This document shows, piece by piece, positions 35,678 through 44,635 of a stretch of 60,273 nt of DNA. Source of the DNA: Membranihabitans marinus (GTDB lineage: Bacteria; Bacteroidota; Bacteroidia; Chitinophagales; Saprospiraceae). Each line of letters begins with the position of its first letter. Position 1 is the stretch's first letter. The notes below the pieces were generated by a model that worked only from the letters and a program-made list of their open reading frames with translations, did no database searches and was not told the origin of the DNA. A program made the translations under genes and the position numbers. The stretch spans positions 1 through 60,273 of the forward strand of contig NZ_JAJQYA010000030.1 in NCBI RefSeq assembly GCF_021729155.1, read 5' to 3'.

Positions 35678-36503
35678 TCATTTGGTATCTTATATAAGCC
35701 TTATTTAATAAAAACAGTTTTCTGTAATTAGATATTCTTATTCGATGGGTTATAATTTGCTCAGACGATTTCTTAGAAAGCTTATTGAGCAAAGATAAAT
35801 AATATTTATACGATATATAAACCCCAAATCGACAACTGATAGGCAATTTTTTTATCCCCATCAAAGCAATTTCTAAATCATGATGAATATCACTTACTAT
35901 CCTATCCTTTTCTGTATTTGAAAAAGCTAAAAAGTCAACACCGGGAAAATAAACCCTGCCTAATTTCTGAAAATCATCTTTTATATCTCTTAAAAAATTT
36001 ACTTTTTGAAAAGCCGATCCCAAACTCATTGCATAGGGCTTAAGCATGTCGTATTGTTGTCGATCTCCATCGACGAAAACTTTTAAACACATTAGTCCTA
36101 CTACATCAGCAGAACCGTATATATATTGATTGTATTCCTCGTCACAAGAATAGGTTTTTTTCTCTAAATCCCATTTCATACTTAATAGAAAGTCATCCAC
36201 CAAATTACTTAAATCGAATTGGTGCACTATATGTTGAAATCCATTTAATACCGGATTTAAACTAAACCTTTCTTCTAGAGCTGACCGATAATCATTTTCA
36301 AAACGCAATAAAAGTTGACGCTGATCGAATTCATCGAAGCTATCTACTATTTCATCAGCCAACCTCACAAAACCATAAATGGTATAAATATAAGGCTGTA
36401 TTGATTTATGCAACATTCGTATACCTATAGAAAAAGAAGTACTGTAAGACCTGGTAATTACCCGGCCTACATCATAACTTACATTATCAAAAATCTCTTT
36501 CAT
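35667..36503 (-). CDS. crtB: Phytoene synthase
   Basis: A 278-residue squalene/phytoene synthase that condenses two geranylgeranyl-PP into phytoene. The first aspartate-rich motif is D50EIVD54 (in VRLADEIVDSF); the second is near residue 170 (KVNFLRDIKDDFQKLGRVYFP). SYSTSFSIG at 19-27 is the usual N-terminal substrate-binding signature. It is the first gene of crtB-orf-crtZ-crtY. The desaturase crtI, usually the next or previous gene, is not here. Confidence 0.95.
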   Translation of the reverse strand: MKEIFDNVSYDVGRVITRSYSTSFSIGIRMLHKSIQPYIYTIYGFVRLADEIVDSFDEFDQRQLLLRFENDYRSALEERFSLNPVLNGFQHIVHQFDLSNLVDDFLLSMKWDLEKKTYSCDEEYNQYIYGSADVVGLMCLKVFVDGDRQQYDMLKPYAMSLGSAFQKVNFLRDIKDDFQKLGRVYFPGVDFLAFSNTEKDRIVSDIHHDLEIALMGIKKLPISCRFGVYISYKYYLSLLNKLSKKSSEQIITHRIRISNYRKLFLLNKAYIRYQMNVL

Positions 36504-36616
36504 ATTGAATTCTTTATAGGTGATGAAGAAAATTACCTGAAATTTAATCTAGTTGAAATTTCAAACCTAGACAATGTCAACTCCGCATAATAAAATGGCC
36601 TAATTACATTTTCACT

Positions 36617-37417
36617 TTATAATCTATATCTCAAATTCAAAGGCTGGAATAATGTATTACTCTGTATATAATTATTGCCTATGACACAGAGATAATGGTC
36701 GACAAAACCATTGACTTCAGTAGACATAGTTACAATTCCATCGTACTTAATTTCTCCCTCTATAAGCCATACTATTTTTTCATTGATTGTCTCAAGATTC
36801 TTATTCCTTAAACCATCTGAATCAAGTATTTCAAATCTCGTTGGAATTAAAAATCTACCATCAACACAATCCTTAAGGGTAATACAATCATCGGTTTTAT
36901 CGGTACAGCTAGGATAAAATTTTAATAAATTTGGCCCGTCTCCTTCAGTATAAATAGTGGTAATATGAAACTGATAATAAACATAAGAAAACAATGCTTG
37001 AAAGGATTTACCTCGATAAATTTCTGTTTGCTTTATGATATAATTCAATCTCAATCCACCTGCGATATCCAAGTAATCAATATATGGTTGAATTATAAGT
37101 AAGTTAATTGCTATAAAAGATATATTATAGTCGTCAAAATAAATTTTTGAACCATGATTATCATAGTATAGCTGATCAAATTGTAAAATAGATATAATTG
37201 GATCAAGAAAAAACAAATCATAAATACCAGATAGAAAAAAGTGGCTAGCTGATTTTTCAAATTCGAATTCTTCCATCTTCACCTGATAATACTCACTACT
37301 TAGATATGTATTCTTTACATCTATAGCGATAGTATAACTCGGTAAGTTAATTAAACAAACCACAGAGATCGAAGAAGATTCTCCATCTACCACAACTAGA
37401 TTTTGGAATTGCACCAT
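36617..37417 (-). CDS. Hypothetical protein
   Basis: A 266-residue protein, rich in Tyr, Ile, Phe and Asn and without signal peptide or membrane helix. Possible blocks are a central CTDKTDDCITLKDCVDGRF with three cysteines and the beta-rich C-terminus (VNGFVDHYLCVIGNNYI). I do not recognise a family. It lies 110 bp upstream of crtB on the same strand, and is flanked on the other side by a long spacer. It could be a lineage-specific gene. Codon usage looks more AT-rich than crtB. Confidence 0.55.
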   Translation of the reverse strand: MVQFQNLVVVDGESSSISVVCLINLPSYTIAIDVKNTYLSSEYYQVKMEEFEFEKSASHFFLSGIYDLFFLDPIISILQFDQLYYDNHGSKIYFDDYNISFIAINLLIIQPYIDYLDIAGGLRLNYIIKQTEIYRGKSFQALFSYVYYQFHITTIYTEGDGPNLLKFYPSCTDKTDDCITLKDCVDGRFLIPTRFEILDSDGLRNKNLETINEKIVWLIEGEIKYDGIVTMSTEVNGFVDHYLCVIGNNYIQSNTLFQPLNLRYRL

Positions 37418-37740
37418 ACATTATAGAAAACTGTGTAAAATTAAATTCTTTCTTTCTACAAAAACATCCGATTATGAAAAAAATAACACCTACTGATTTA
37501 GATTTTTATTTCCCTCGAAATCACAAATTCAATACTACCCTAGTTTCTTACACGGAATAATATAACCATATTATGTCAAATATTATAATTTATTTTTAAT
37601 ACAATAAAAGAATTATTCCTTCACATAATCCCTATCACATCCATATATACATTGCTATAATTGCAATAATTTAGAATTAAAACATAATATTGAAAAACAA
37701 TTTTAACCATAGGGAACTCAATGACAATACATTGATAAGG
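37418..37740. other. AT-rich spacer
   Basis: About 320 bp without genes or structures; the dispersed repeats begin at about 37740. Confidence 0.6.
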
Positions 37741-37789
37741 ATATTTTTAATACGAAAACTTTCTGGTTCAGGCCTTTGATATTGCAAAA

Positions 37790-37930
37790 AGTCCTTCAAA
37801 TCATTCCTTTAACTTCGTCTTTGAGTCTCACTAGTTATACGTCTCTGCGATGGTCTGTTTTTATAGCCGTTACGCTAATTATGACCTGTGTGTGGATCTT
37901 GGTGGCCACGGTAGTGAATACACATGACCA
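37790..37930 (+). repeat. Diverged copy of the ~312-bp repeat
   Basis: TATAGCCGTTACGCTAAT and GTGGCCACGGTAGTGAAT align with the complement of the tandem unit near 7205-7255. The short frame there reads IAVTLIMTCVWILVATVVN, similar to AIVATLFLSFVQIFVATVVK of the tandem units: the hydrophobic segment is kept though the DNA has drifted. Confidence 0.6.
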
Positions 37931-37983
37931 TGGGTGTAAATACCAATGTTATACAATAGTCGTGAAGGGACGAAATATGTCAG

Positions 37984-38002
37984 GGCAGGACGAAGTCCTG
38001 TC
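37984..38002 (+). repeat. GAA-loop hairpin, GGCAGGAC stem
   Basis: GGCAGGAC pairs with GTCCTGTC around GAA, with one G-T pair. It is flanked by GGGACGAAATATGTCAG on the left and GTCCTAAAGGGACGACATA on the right, the same boxes as at 31465. Degraded pieces of the three-hairpin module follow to about 38330 (GCATTCGGTCATC, GGTGAACGAGCATGAC). Confidence 0.7.
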
Positions 38003-38430
38003 TTAGGATTTGTTACCAAGAAATTGAGTCCTAAAGGGACGACATAACATTATTAAGTAAAAATCTGCAGATTTACTGTGCAAGCACTTCACTCGTTCAC
38101 ACCGTTATCGTAGGTGGGTTGGCTTGCATCATAAATATTTTAGATTGAGACTTATTATTTTGTTTATGATAGCAATAATTTAACTAATTATAATGAAGCG
38201 TCGTCATGCCACAAGGGGTGAACGAGCATGACTGAACATGACTGCATTCGGTCATCCATTAAAGGTATTTGGTCAATACGTGACTTCATTCAGTTATATT
38301 CGGTCATGGTCGGTCACAAAAGATATTAGCCAGAAAGAAAATTTATGTTCAATCAAAAGAAAGAAATAAGATCCAATGATACTGCATTGGTAAAGATCCC
38401 TGCCCTCCTATAAATAAATAGCCATCTTAT

Positions 38431-39234
38431 TTATTGATAAGATTCAATAGATTTTCTAACACTACCGTGCAATTCCAATAATCGCAATGCTTCCTTGTAA
38501 TCTATGTTGAGGCTTTGTTGAATCATTTTTGCCCCTCTATCCACCAATTTATCATTACTCAACTGCATATCGACCATTCGATTATCTACCACTCTTCCCA
38601 ACCCGATCATCACTGTAGTACTGATCATGTTTAAAATCAACTTTTGCGCCGTACCTGACTTCATCCGAGTACTTCCTGTAACCACTTCCGGCCCGACCAC
38701 CACTTCTATAGGGAAATCAGCATTTTCAGAAATAGGTGCGCCTATATTACAAGAGATACTACCGGTGGCAATATTATTTTCTCTACACATCTTTAAACCG
38801 TGCACCACATATGGTGTAGTCCCACTCGCAGCAATACCTACCACAACATCTTTGTCTGATATTTGATATTCACTTAAATCATTCCATGCCTGCATCACGT
38901 CATCTTCAGCACTTTCTACAGAACTTTGGATAGCTTTTTCTCCTCCAGCAATTATTCCAATAACATAATCTCTCGGCACTCCATAGGTTGGAGGACATTC
39001 ACTGGCGTCCAATATTCCCAATCGCCCTGAAGTTCCTGCACCTATATAAAATAATCTCCCCCCCTGCTTCATCTTTTCAATAATCTTGGAAATCAAAGGT
39101 TCTATCTGAGGCAGTACCTTATTTACAGCCAATGCAACCTTCTGATCTTCACTATTAATGATTTGTAATACTTCTAATACCGACTTTTTTTCCAAGTCAT
39201 GGTGCAATGAGGATTGTTCCGTAGTCTTTATCAT
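38431..39234 (-). CDS. murQ: N-acetylmuramic acid 6-phosphate etherase
   Basis: A 267-residue SIS-fold cytosolic enzyme that cleaves the lactyl ether of MurNAc-6-P to GlcNAc-6-P and D-lactate in cell-wall recycling. The phosphosugar loop is GAGTSGRLG (65-73). The catalytic Glu lies in DASECPPT (E79), and E-S-A-E-D-D (near 108-113) holds the second acidic residue. VTGSTRMKSGTAQKL is the family block. It has its own promoter after the sulP terminator. The sugar kinase at 54492 may work in the same salvage route. Confidence 0.97.
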   Translation of the reverse strand: MIKTTEQSSLHHDLEKKSVLEVLQIINSEDQKVALAVNKVLPQIEPLISKIIEKMKQGGRLFYIGAGTSGRLGILDASECPPTYGVPRDYVIGIIAGGEKAIQSSVESAEDDVMQAWNDLSEYQISDKDVVVGIAASGTTPYVVHGLKMCRENNIATGSISCNIGAPISENADFPIEVVVGPEVVTGSTRMKSGTAQKLILNMISTTVMIGLGRVVDNRMVDMQLSNDKLVDRGAKMIQQSLNIDYKEALRLLELHGSVRKSIESYQ

Positions 39235-39259
39235 AGTATGATTTCTGTTATAAGTCTAG

Positions 39260-39267
39260 CAAAGGTA
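39260..39267 (-). promoter_or_regulatory. Candidate murQ promoter -7 box
   Basis: TACCTTTG on the minus strand matches TAnnTTTG, 26 bp upstream of the murQ ATG. It lies just downstream of the sulP terminator, giving murQ its own start. Confidence 0.55.
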
Positions 39268-39270
39268 CAT

Positions 39271-39304
39271 AAAAAAAGAGGAGATTCTCATCCCCTCTCT
39301 TTTC
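39271..39304 (-). terminator. Terminator after the second sulP gene
   Basis: On the minus strand AGAGG pairs with CCTCT around a GA-rich loop and is followed by seven T. It is about 70 bp after the sulP stop. Confidence 0.75.
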
Positions 39305-39372
39305 AATATTTTATCAAATTAATACAACTTCCTACCTAAATATTAGGAAAATACCACGGTAGAAATACAACT

Positions 39373-41052
39373 TTATGCGTGCTCTAACAACATATTAGAT
39401 TTTTCCTGTTGCTTAATAAACTCAACACAATCTTCAAAATGGATAAACATTTTGTCTTCCAAATGCAATTCTGGAAACAATTTTATCCGTTTCAATTGAT
39501 CGGCCACTTTATCGTTCATCCCTGTAAAGTATACCTTACCTCCTTTACGCTTTATTTCAGCAATAATATCTTCTAATGCATAAATTCCAGATTGATCGAC
39601 AAAAGGCACTTTCTCAAACCTAAATATCATATGATCAATTCCTTTGACTTCATCTAAAAACTTCTTTAAGGTAGAACTAAATCCGAAAAAGATGGGGCCA
39701 TATAAATGTTTTATGTAAACCTTATTTAAAAACTCAGAACTCAACTGTTTCTCGTCTTCCCAAACCCTCTCTATTTTATTGTCCGCTTCCATTTGATCTA
39801 AATTCTCCACAGTAGTTTCCTCTTCTGATATTTCACTCATTTTCTTCATAAACAAGAAAGTAGCTAGAATCATACCTATGGCAACAGCTTGAAGTAAATC
39901 TACAAATACAGTGGCCACCAATACTATTAACATAATGACAGCATCAGACTTAGGCACATCCTTAAGGTGTCTAAATCCTTTGTAGTCAATGATACCGATT
40001 CCTACAGTAATCAAAATACCAGCCAAAACAGCCAATGGAATTTCTGAGGCGAATGATCCTAAGCCCAACATAATAACCAACAATAACACACTATGCATCA
40101 TACCTGAAATTCTGGTTTTTCCACCTGCATTGATATTCACCACAGTTCTCATTGTAGCTCCAGCACCTGGGATACCTCCAAATAATGCTGCACCCATATT
40201 ACCAATACCTTGTCCTAATAATTCCTTATTGGAATTGTGACTCGTCTTAGTAATATTATCAGCAACCACAGAAGTAAGTAAGGAATCGATGGCTCCCAGT
40301 GCAGCCAATGTTATAGCTGGAACAATCACTAAACTCAAATCACTTAATCCAATATTCAAAAAAGATCCTAATTGAACTTGAGGTAATCCACTGGGAATAT
40401 TACCAATTTTAGGGACCTCCCATCCCAAAAATATAGTTACAATAGGCATCACAATGATAGCTACAAGTGTAGAAGGTACTTTTTTGGTAATTCTGGGAAA
40501 TAAGTAAATGATAGCAATGGTTAAACCGGCAATTATAACTGCAGACACGTTAATATCGGTTACTGCTGTTTGAATATTGAGAATAATATCGGTTATCTTT
40601 TTGGGAGAACTCTTGCCAAAGAATGGAAATATTTGTAGTAATATAATAATTACACCAATCCCCGTCATAAAGCCAGAAACTACAGGATAAGGTATATATT
40701 TAATATACTGTCCCACTTTCAGCACACCCAACAAGACTTGAAATAATCCAGCCAACAAAAACGTGAGTAAGATTAGTCCCAGAGCTTGCTCCAAGCCACC
40801 ATTTTCACTAATTAATGTAGCGACCAATACCGCAGAAACTACTGTCATTGGCCCGGTAGGCCCAGAAACCTGAGTATTCGTACCTCCAAATAATGCGGCC
40901 AAAAACCCTAAAATAATAGCTCCATATAATCCAGCTTCTGCTCCCATACCGGATTGCACACCAAATGCCAAGGCTAGAGGCAGAGCAACAACACCGGCAG
41001 TAACACCACCAAAAATATCGTCTTTAATATATTTAAAATTGAAAATTTTCAT
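39373..41052 (-). CDS. SulP family anion transporter with STAS domain (second of three)
   Basis: A 559-residue carrier. Starts DDIFGGVTAGVVALPLALAFGVQSG and has the NTQVSGPTGPMTVV signature. The membrane domain runs to about residue 400, followed by an acidic linker (ISEEETTVENLDQMEADN) and a STAS domain (about 450-545) with FVDQSGIYALEDI. Similar proteins from marine bacteria act in bicarbonate uptake, but sulfate is possible. Upstream lies a small membrane protein that may be a companion. Confidence 0.93.
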   Translation of the reverse strand: MKIFNFKYIKDDIFGGVTAGVVALPLALAFGVQSGMGAEAGLYGAIILGFLAALFGGTNTQVSGPTGPMTVVSAVLVATLISENGGLEQALGLILLTFLLAGLFQVLLGVLKVGQYIKYIPYPVVSGFMTGIGVIIILLQIFPFFGKSSPKKITDIILNIQTAVTDINVSAVIIAGLTIAIIYLFPRITKKVPSTLVAIIVMPIVTIFLGWEVPKIGNIPSGLPQVQLGSFLNIGLSDLSLVIVPAITLAALGAIDSLLTSVVADNITKTSHNSNKELLGQGIGNMGAALFGGIPGAGATMRTVVNINAGGKTRISGMMHSVLLLVIMLGLGSFASEIPLAVLAGILITVGIGIIDYKGFRHLKDVPKSDAVIMLIVLVATVFVDLLQAVAIGMILATFLFMKKMSEISEEETTVENLDQMEADNKIERVWEDEKQLSSEFLNKVYIKHLYGPIFFGFSSTLKKFLDEVKGIDHMIFRFEKVPFVDQSGIYALEDIIAEIKRKGGKVYFTGMNDKVADQLKRIKLFPELHLEDKMFIHFEDCVEFIKQQEKSNMLLEHA

Positions 41053-41204
41053 AGTTTATGTATTTTAATGACAATGGCTCAATGAATAAATAGCCATTGT
41101 GGTTAGTGATATATATAATTAGAAGGTATACCTAGAGAGGTATAATAGGCACATAGAGCCAACACCATTTAAAGTGCAGCCTACACGTATGAAACCAAAC
41201 GGAA

Positions 41205-41555
41205 TTATCCTATATATTCAGGAGGTGGTAGGAGTACTTGGGTTACAAATTCACAGAATGGACTAAAATCAAAAAAATTAGAGGATAAGATTTTTCCCGA
41301 AACATAAGCAGGAGCTTCGAGATCTACATAGTCATGTAGCAACTCTTCCTCTGCCGCTAATAGAGAAGCAAAGAGATTTAATTCTTCTACTTCTTCATCG
41401 GCAATTAAAAATACGAACTCTGTATTATTTGAATTGTTACTGACATTTAGAGTTAGGTAGAAAAAGGTAATGGCCTGACTGACCAAAACCAAAGCCATAG
41501 TGGCTGCGAAGAATTTACCTCCAAATTTCACAATTCTATTCATTCCATGATTCAT
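41205..41555 (-). CDS. Small membrane protein upstream of sulP
   Basis: A frame opens at 41708, but the first 51 residues are atypical. A TAACTTTGCACC promoter-like box lies directly before the ATG at 41555 (complement of 41561-41568), implying a start at 41555 or 41543. The 116-residue product has one membrane helix (FAATMALVLVSQAITFFYLTL), then an acidic stretch (FLIADEEVEELNLFASLLAAEEELLHD) in two pieces, and ends PPPEYIG. No family recognised. It is 150 bp upstream of sulP on the same strand. Confidence 0.6.
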   Translation of the reverse strand: MNHGMNRIVKFGGKFFAATMALVLVSQAITFFYLTLNVSNNSNNTEFVFLIADEEVEELNLFASLLAAEEELLHDYVDLEAPAYVSGKILSSNFFDFSPFCEFVTQVLLPPPEYIG

Positions 41556-41560
41556 CAACG

Positions 41561-41568
41561 GTGCAAAG
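41561..41568 (-). promoter_or_regulatory. Promoter-like box just before the small membrane protein
   Basis: TAACTTTG followed by CACC is a classic Bacteroidota -7 element. It ends only 5 bp before the ATG at 41555, so transcripts would be nearly leaderless or start at the ATG at 41543. Confidence 0.45.
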
Positions 41569-41917
41569 TTAATATTTTCTCTGTCATGATCTTTAATTCC
41601 ATGATAGTTTAAAAATGAATTAACATAAAAAATTAAAAAAAGATGTGAAAATCGCAAAAAAAATTCCCACAGAAACTGTGAGAATTTTGATGGACTACAA
41701 TAATTCATGGTTTAAAACTTGCTAGAGAGTACCAAACTAGAACTAATCTTTAATATTATTACTGTCTATCATATTTACCAATAATAATATATAAACGACT
41801 TTCATAGTTCCTTTTATATAATTTATTTTTTTATTTTAAAATTTTTTTAATAATTTATCGACATCACAGAGATTAGCTTCATGCAACCCTCTAACAACCA
41901 ATATTTTACAACACATC

Positions 41918-42718
41918 TTAATGAGATAAAAAATACAATTCACTCATAAAAATCAACAATCCCGTCACCAAAGTAAACCATCCAAACCCTTTGCGAAGCA
42001 CTTTTCCCGGCAAATTTTTGCCGCGATTAGAGCCGAGAAATATTCCCAATACTGCTACTGCAGTAAATGGTATTAGAAAAGACCATTGAATATTCTGGTG
42101 ACTCACATCGCCCAGAAATCCTATTAAAGACTTAGCGGCGATAATAAATAGAGAAGTTCCGATAGCCTTTTTAAAAGGAATATTGGTTAAAATTACCAAT
42201 GCTGGAATAATGAGAAAGCCTCCTCCTGCTCCCACTAATCCTGTCAATATGCCGACCAATATCCCTTCCAACCAAATAAAAAAATATTTATAGGGGGAAT
42301 CTTGTAAATTTCCAACCTTTGATTTCGAAGGAGTTCTTATCATACTGTAGGCGGCAGCTATCATAAGACCGCCAAACAATATCATTATTGCAAAATTTTT
42401 AGTGATATGGAAGGAGAAAATATTGAACAAATGATCTGGCAGTAAGGGTATCAATTTATATCTGGTGAAAAACACAGAAATCACAGCGGGGATGCCGAAA
42501 ATAATAGTCGTCTTAAAATCAACCCCACCGCGCATGGCATATTTAATTCCTCCAACCAATGAACTGGTTCCTACAATAAATAAAGAATAGGCCGTCGCCA
42601 AAACTGGATCTAATTGAATAAAATAGACGAGAACTGGAACAGCTAGAATAGAACCTCCCCCTCCAATAATTCCAAGTACAAAACCAATTATCAAAGCAAA
42701 TACAAAGCCTATAACCAT
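41918..42718 (-). CDS. TauE/SafE family sulfite/organosulfur exporter
   Basis: A 266-residue inner-membrane protein with about eight helices in two repeats. Each repeat carries a glycine-rich signature: GIIGGGGSILAVPVLVY at the N-terminus and GLVGAGGGFLIIPALV in the second half. The family exports sulfite, sulfoacetate or related compounds. The frame begins at 42787, but the extra 23 residues are polar and atypical, so the ATG at 42718 is preferred. It is the only sulfur-specific family here and lies between two SulP genes. Confidence 0.88.
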   Translation of the reverse strand: MVIGFVFALIIGFVLGIIGGGGSILAVPVLVYFIQLDPVLATAYSLFIVGTSSLVGGIKYAMRGGVDFKTTIIFGIPAVISVFFTRYKLIPLLPDHLFNIFSFHITKNFAIMILFGGLMIAAAYSMIRTPSKSKVGNLQDSPYKYFFIWLEGILVGILTGLVGAGGGFLIIPALVILTNIPFKKAIGTSLFIIAAKSLIGFLGDVSHQNIQWSFLIPFTAVAVLGIFLGSNRGKNLPGKVLRKGFGWFTLVTGLLIFMSELYFLSH

Positions 42719-42817
42719 CTTAATCCAATTTTCTCTAAAGGTATTTAATCGATGTACAAGGAAATTGTTTTCATAAAAAACAATCAAGAATTTATATTAA
42801 TAAATAAAAACGTCAAA

Positions 42818-43510
42818 CTATCGACAAAGGTCGTCGATACAGGTTAAATACATATCAATATACATTCCTAAATTTTTTCTCTTGTATTGCATTATCCACC
42901 GAGGGTGAGGCAATGTTATGATCTGGTCAAACCATTGGTGAGTCTTATTCCATTCCTTTAATATTTTATTGTTTTTTCCCTGCCCTATACATACGGCAGC
43001 AGAAGAATAAGCAGCACCCTTAATTTGACTGTCTAAAGTTGTCATCACAAATTGGGTTATTTCTTTAAAAACCTCACTATCATCGTAATAATTAAAATTT
43101 TTATTATTCTTCAGTAAACCCAGTGGACAGACAGCAGTAAAATAATGTTGTTTGTAAAAATTTTCAACCGAACCATATTCTTCCAGGACAGTATAGATAA
43201 ATTGAGAAGATAATTCATGTTTTTTGGGAAAGGAATTGGAAATACCACAGGCTATCTCCAAATTTAGAGGATCTGTAAAACCAATTCCAGTCATACCAGA
43301 ACCCCAGCGACCTGGATTAATACCAAACCAAAAGTATCGCCGTTCAGTATCCCCATAGTATTTATCGTAAAACAACTTCATGACGCGTTGTGTCTCAGGC
43401 TGTCGAATATTCATTATCCATTCAATTTCAGAGGGCAAATTTTGAGGAGGATGGAGGTTATTGTAAAATGTCATTACTCTATCACCAAATATATTTTCCA
43501 TTATCATCAC
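42818..43510 (-). CDS. DUF4918 / SMUG2-like uracil-DNA glycosylase
   Basis: A 230-residue protein of the uracil-DNA glycosylase superfamily. The catalytic-pocket motif is GINPGRWGSG (63-72), followed by TGIGFTDP, and the second motif LPHPRW (200-205, H202) inserts into DNA. This combination matches single-strand-selective SMUG2/DUF4918 glycosylases, which remove uracil or its oxidised forms. It begins on the base before the stop-end of the zinc-ribbon gene, so the two are likely co-translated. Confidence 0.85.
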   Translation of the reverse strand: MMIMENIFGDRVMTFYNNLHPPQNLPSEIEWIMNIRQPETQRVMKLFYDKYYGDTERRYFWFGINPGRWGSGMTGIGFTDPLNLEIACGISNSFPKKHELSSQFIYTVLEEYGSVENFYKQHYFTAVCPLGLLKNNKNFNYYDDSEVFKEITQFVMTTLDSQIKGAAYSSAAVCIGQGKNNKILKEWNKTHQWFDQIITLPHPRWIMQYKRKNLGMYIDMYLTCIDDLCR

Positions 43511-43879
43511 TTATTGAACATAATCTTGTCTTTCTACCAAGGCACAATAGTCATTTTCTAATAAAATATATCCTTGATCATAGCAAAAGTAATATATATG
43601 TCCTTTTTGAGTCTTATATATATTGGTAAAGTAATTAAAATCGAATTTAGCTTTAAGCAGGGTTTTACGATGAACTCTTGTTTTACCTGTGGGATTGAGG
43701 GATTTCAATATCCTCCTATTCCGACCTAAGATTCTATTAATCTGACGTACTAGATTGTTTTGGCTTCTATTGAGTTGATTGTTGTAGGTAGACCGACAAT
43801 CCGCATCACAATATTTTTTATCAGCACGCCCTATTAGAATTTTTCCACATTGTAAACAATTGGCCATAGCACTATCCAT
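43511..43879 (-). CDS. Zinc-ribbon protein of unknown function
   Basis: A 122-residue basic protein. The N-terminus holds a four-cysteine zinc ribbon (C-x2-C ... C-x3-C: NCLQCGKIL, then KYCDADCRSTYNNQ). A long basic helix-rich part (LVRQINRILGRNRRILKSL) and a Y/F-rich tail (HIYYFCYDQGYILLENDY) follow. Starts at M1 or M5. This small protein recurs in Bacteroidota with no known role. The abutting DUF4918 gene hints at a DNA-binding partner, which is inference. Confidence 0.75.
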   Translation of the reverse strand: MDSAMANCLQCGKILIGRADKKYCDADCRSTYNNQLNRSQNNLVRQINRILGRNRRILKSLNPTGKTRVHRKTLLKAKFDFNYFTNIYKTQKGHIYYFCYDQGYILLENDYCALVERQDYVQ

Positions 43880-44076
43880 TTTTTTAAACGAAACGACCAG
43901 TTATTACAATATACAAATTAAATTACAACTATTTAAGTCCTTAACAATCAATTCAGTGATGTATATATCTTTATAAAATTCATTTTTGGCTAAAATATTT
44001 ATCTTACTTTTAGGATTTGAAGCGAATCAAAAGCTTCCCAACAAGAATATAGTTTTAGGTTTAAACTAAAGACAAT

Positions 44077-44595
44077 ATGATTTTAAGACTCATTATTTTT
44101 ATTTCTTTTATTTCCACATACATGGTAAATGCACAAAATTTTGTTGCTGATGCAACGACTAAATGGGACAATAGTTATGAATACATCATGGAAATTGCCG
44201 AAATCATGCCCGATGAATTGTATGATTTTCGACCTACTGGAGAAGAAATGAGTTTTCAAGAGCAACTCATTCATATGGCTGGCAATATGGTTAGGCTATC
44301 ACATGCTTACCTCAGCTTTTCCGAGTTAGAACCACCAGAAAGAATAAAGGCTGAAAATGCCGATCCCAGTGAGGTAAAACAGTATTTAAAAGCCGCTTAT
44401 TCGTTTTCCCGATCGGCGATAGAGAGTCAAGATGAGACTAGTTTAAATAAAATGGCAAATAACTTTTTTGCTGGTCCAAAATCAAGAAGACAAATCATTT
44501 TTTTAATGAATGACCATCTAGCCCATCACCGAGGTCAAGTCATTGTTTATCTCAGGCTCAATCAATTGAAGCCCCCCTCATATAAAGGGTGGTAA
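44077..44595 (+). CDS. DinB-family protein, secreted
   Basis: A 172-residue protein with signal peptide (MILRLIIFISFISTYMVNAQ) and a DinB four-helix bundle. The metal-binding histidines are seen in HMAGNMV (about H67) and D-H-L-A-H-H-R-G-Q (about 148-156). The exported DinB/DUF664-like proteins of Bacteroidota may be metal-dependent thiol transferases, but activity is unproved. It is 40 bp upstream of the oxidoreductase on the same strand, probably one operon. Confidence 0.85.
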   Translation: MILRLIIFISFISTYMVNAQNFVADATTKWDNSYEYIMEIAEIMPDELYDFRPTGEEMSFQEQLIHMAGNMVRLSHAYLSFSELEPPERIKAENADPSEVKQYLKAAYSFSRSAIESQDETSLNKMANNFFAGPKSRRQIIFLMNDHLAHHRGQVIVYLRLNQLKPPSYKGW

Positions 44596-44635
44596 CCAAA
44601 GTATATTAATTTAATCAAGACCAATTCTTTACCAC

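Noticed and set aside
37776-38006. 76-codon plus-strand frame as an ordinary gene
   Set aside because: It spans a diverged ~312-bp repeat and a hairpin. Only the hydrophobic segment resembles the tandem units, so it is reported as a repeat.
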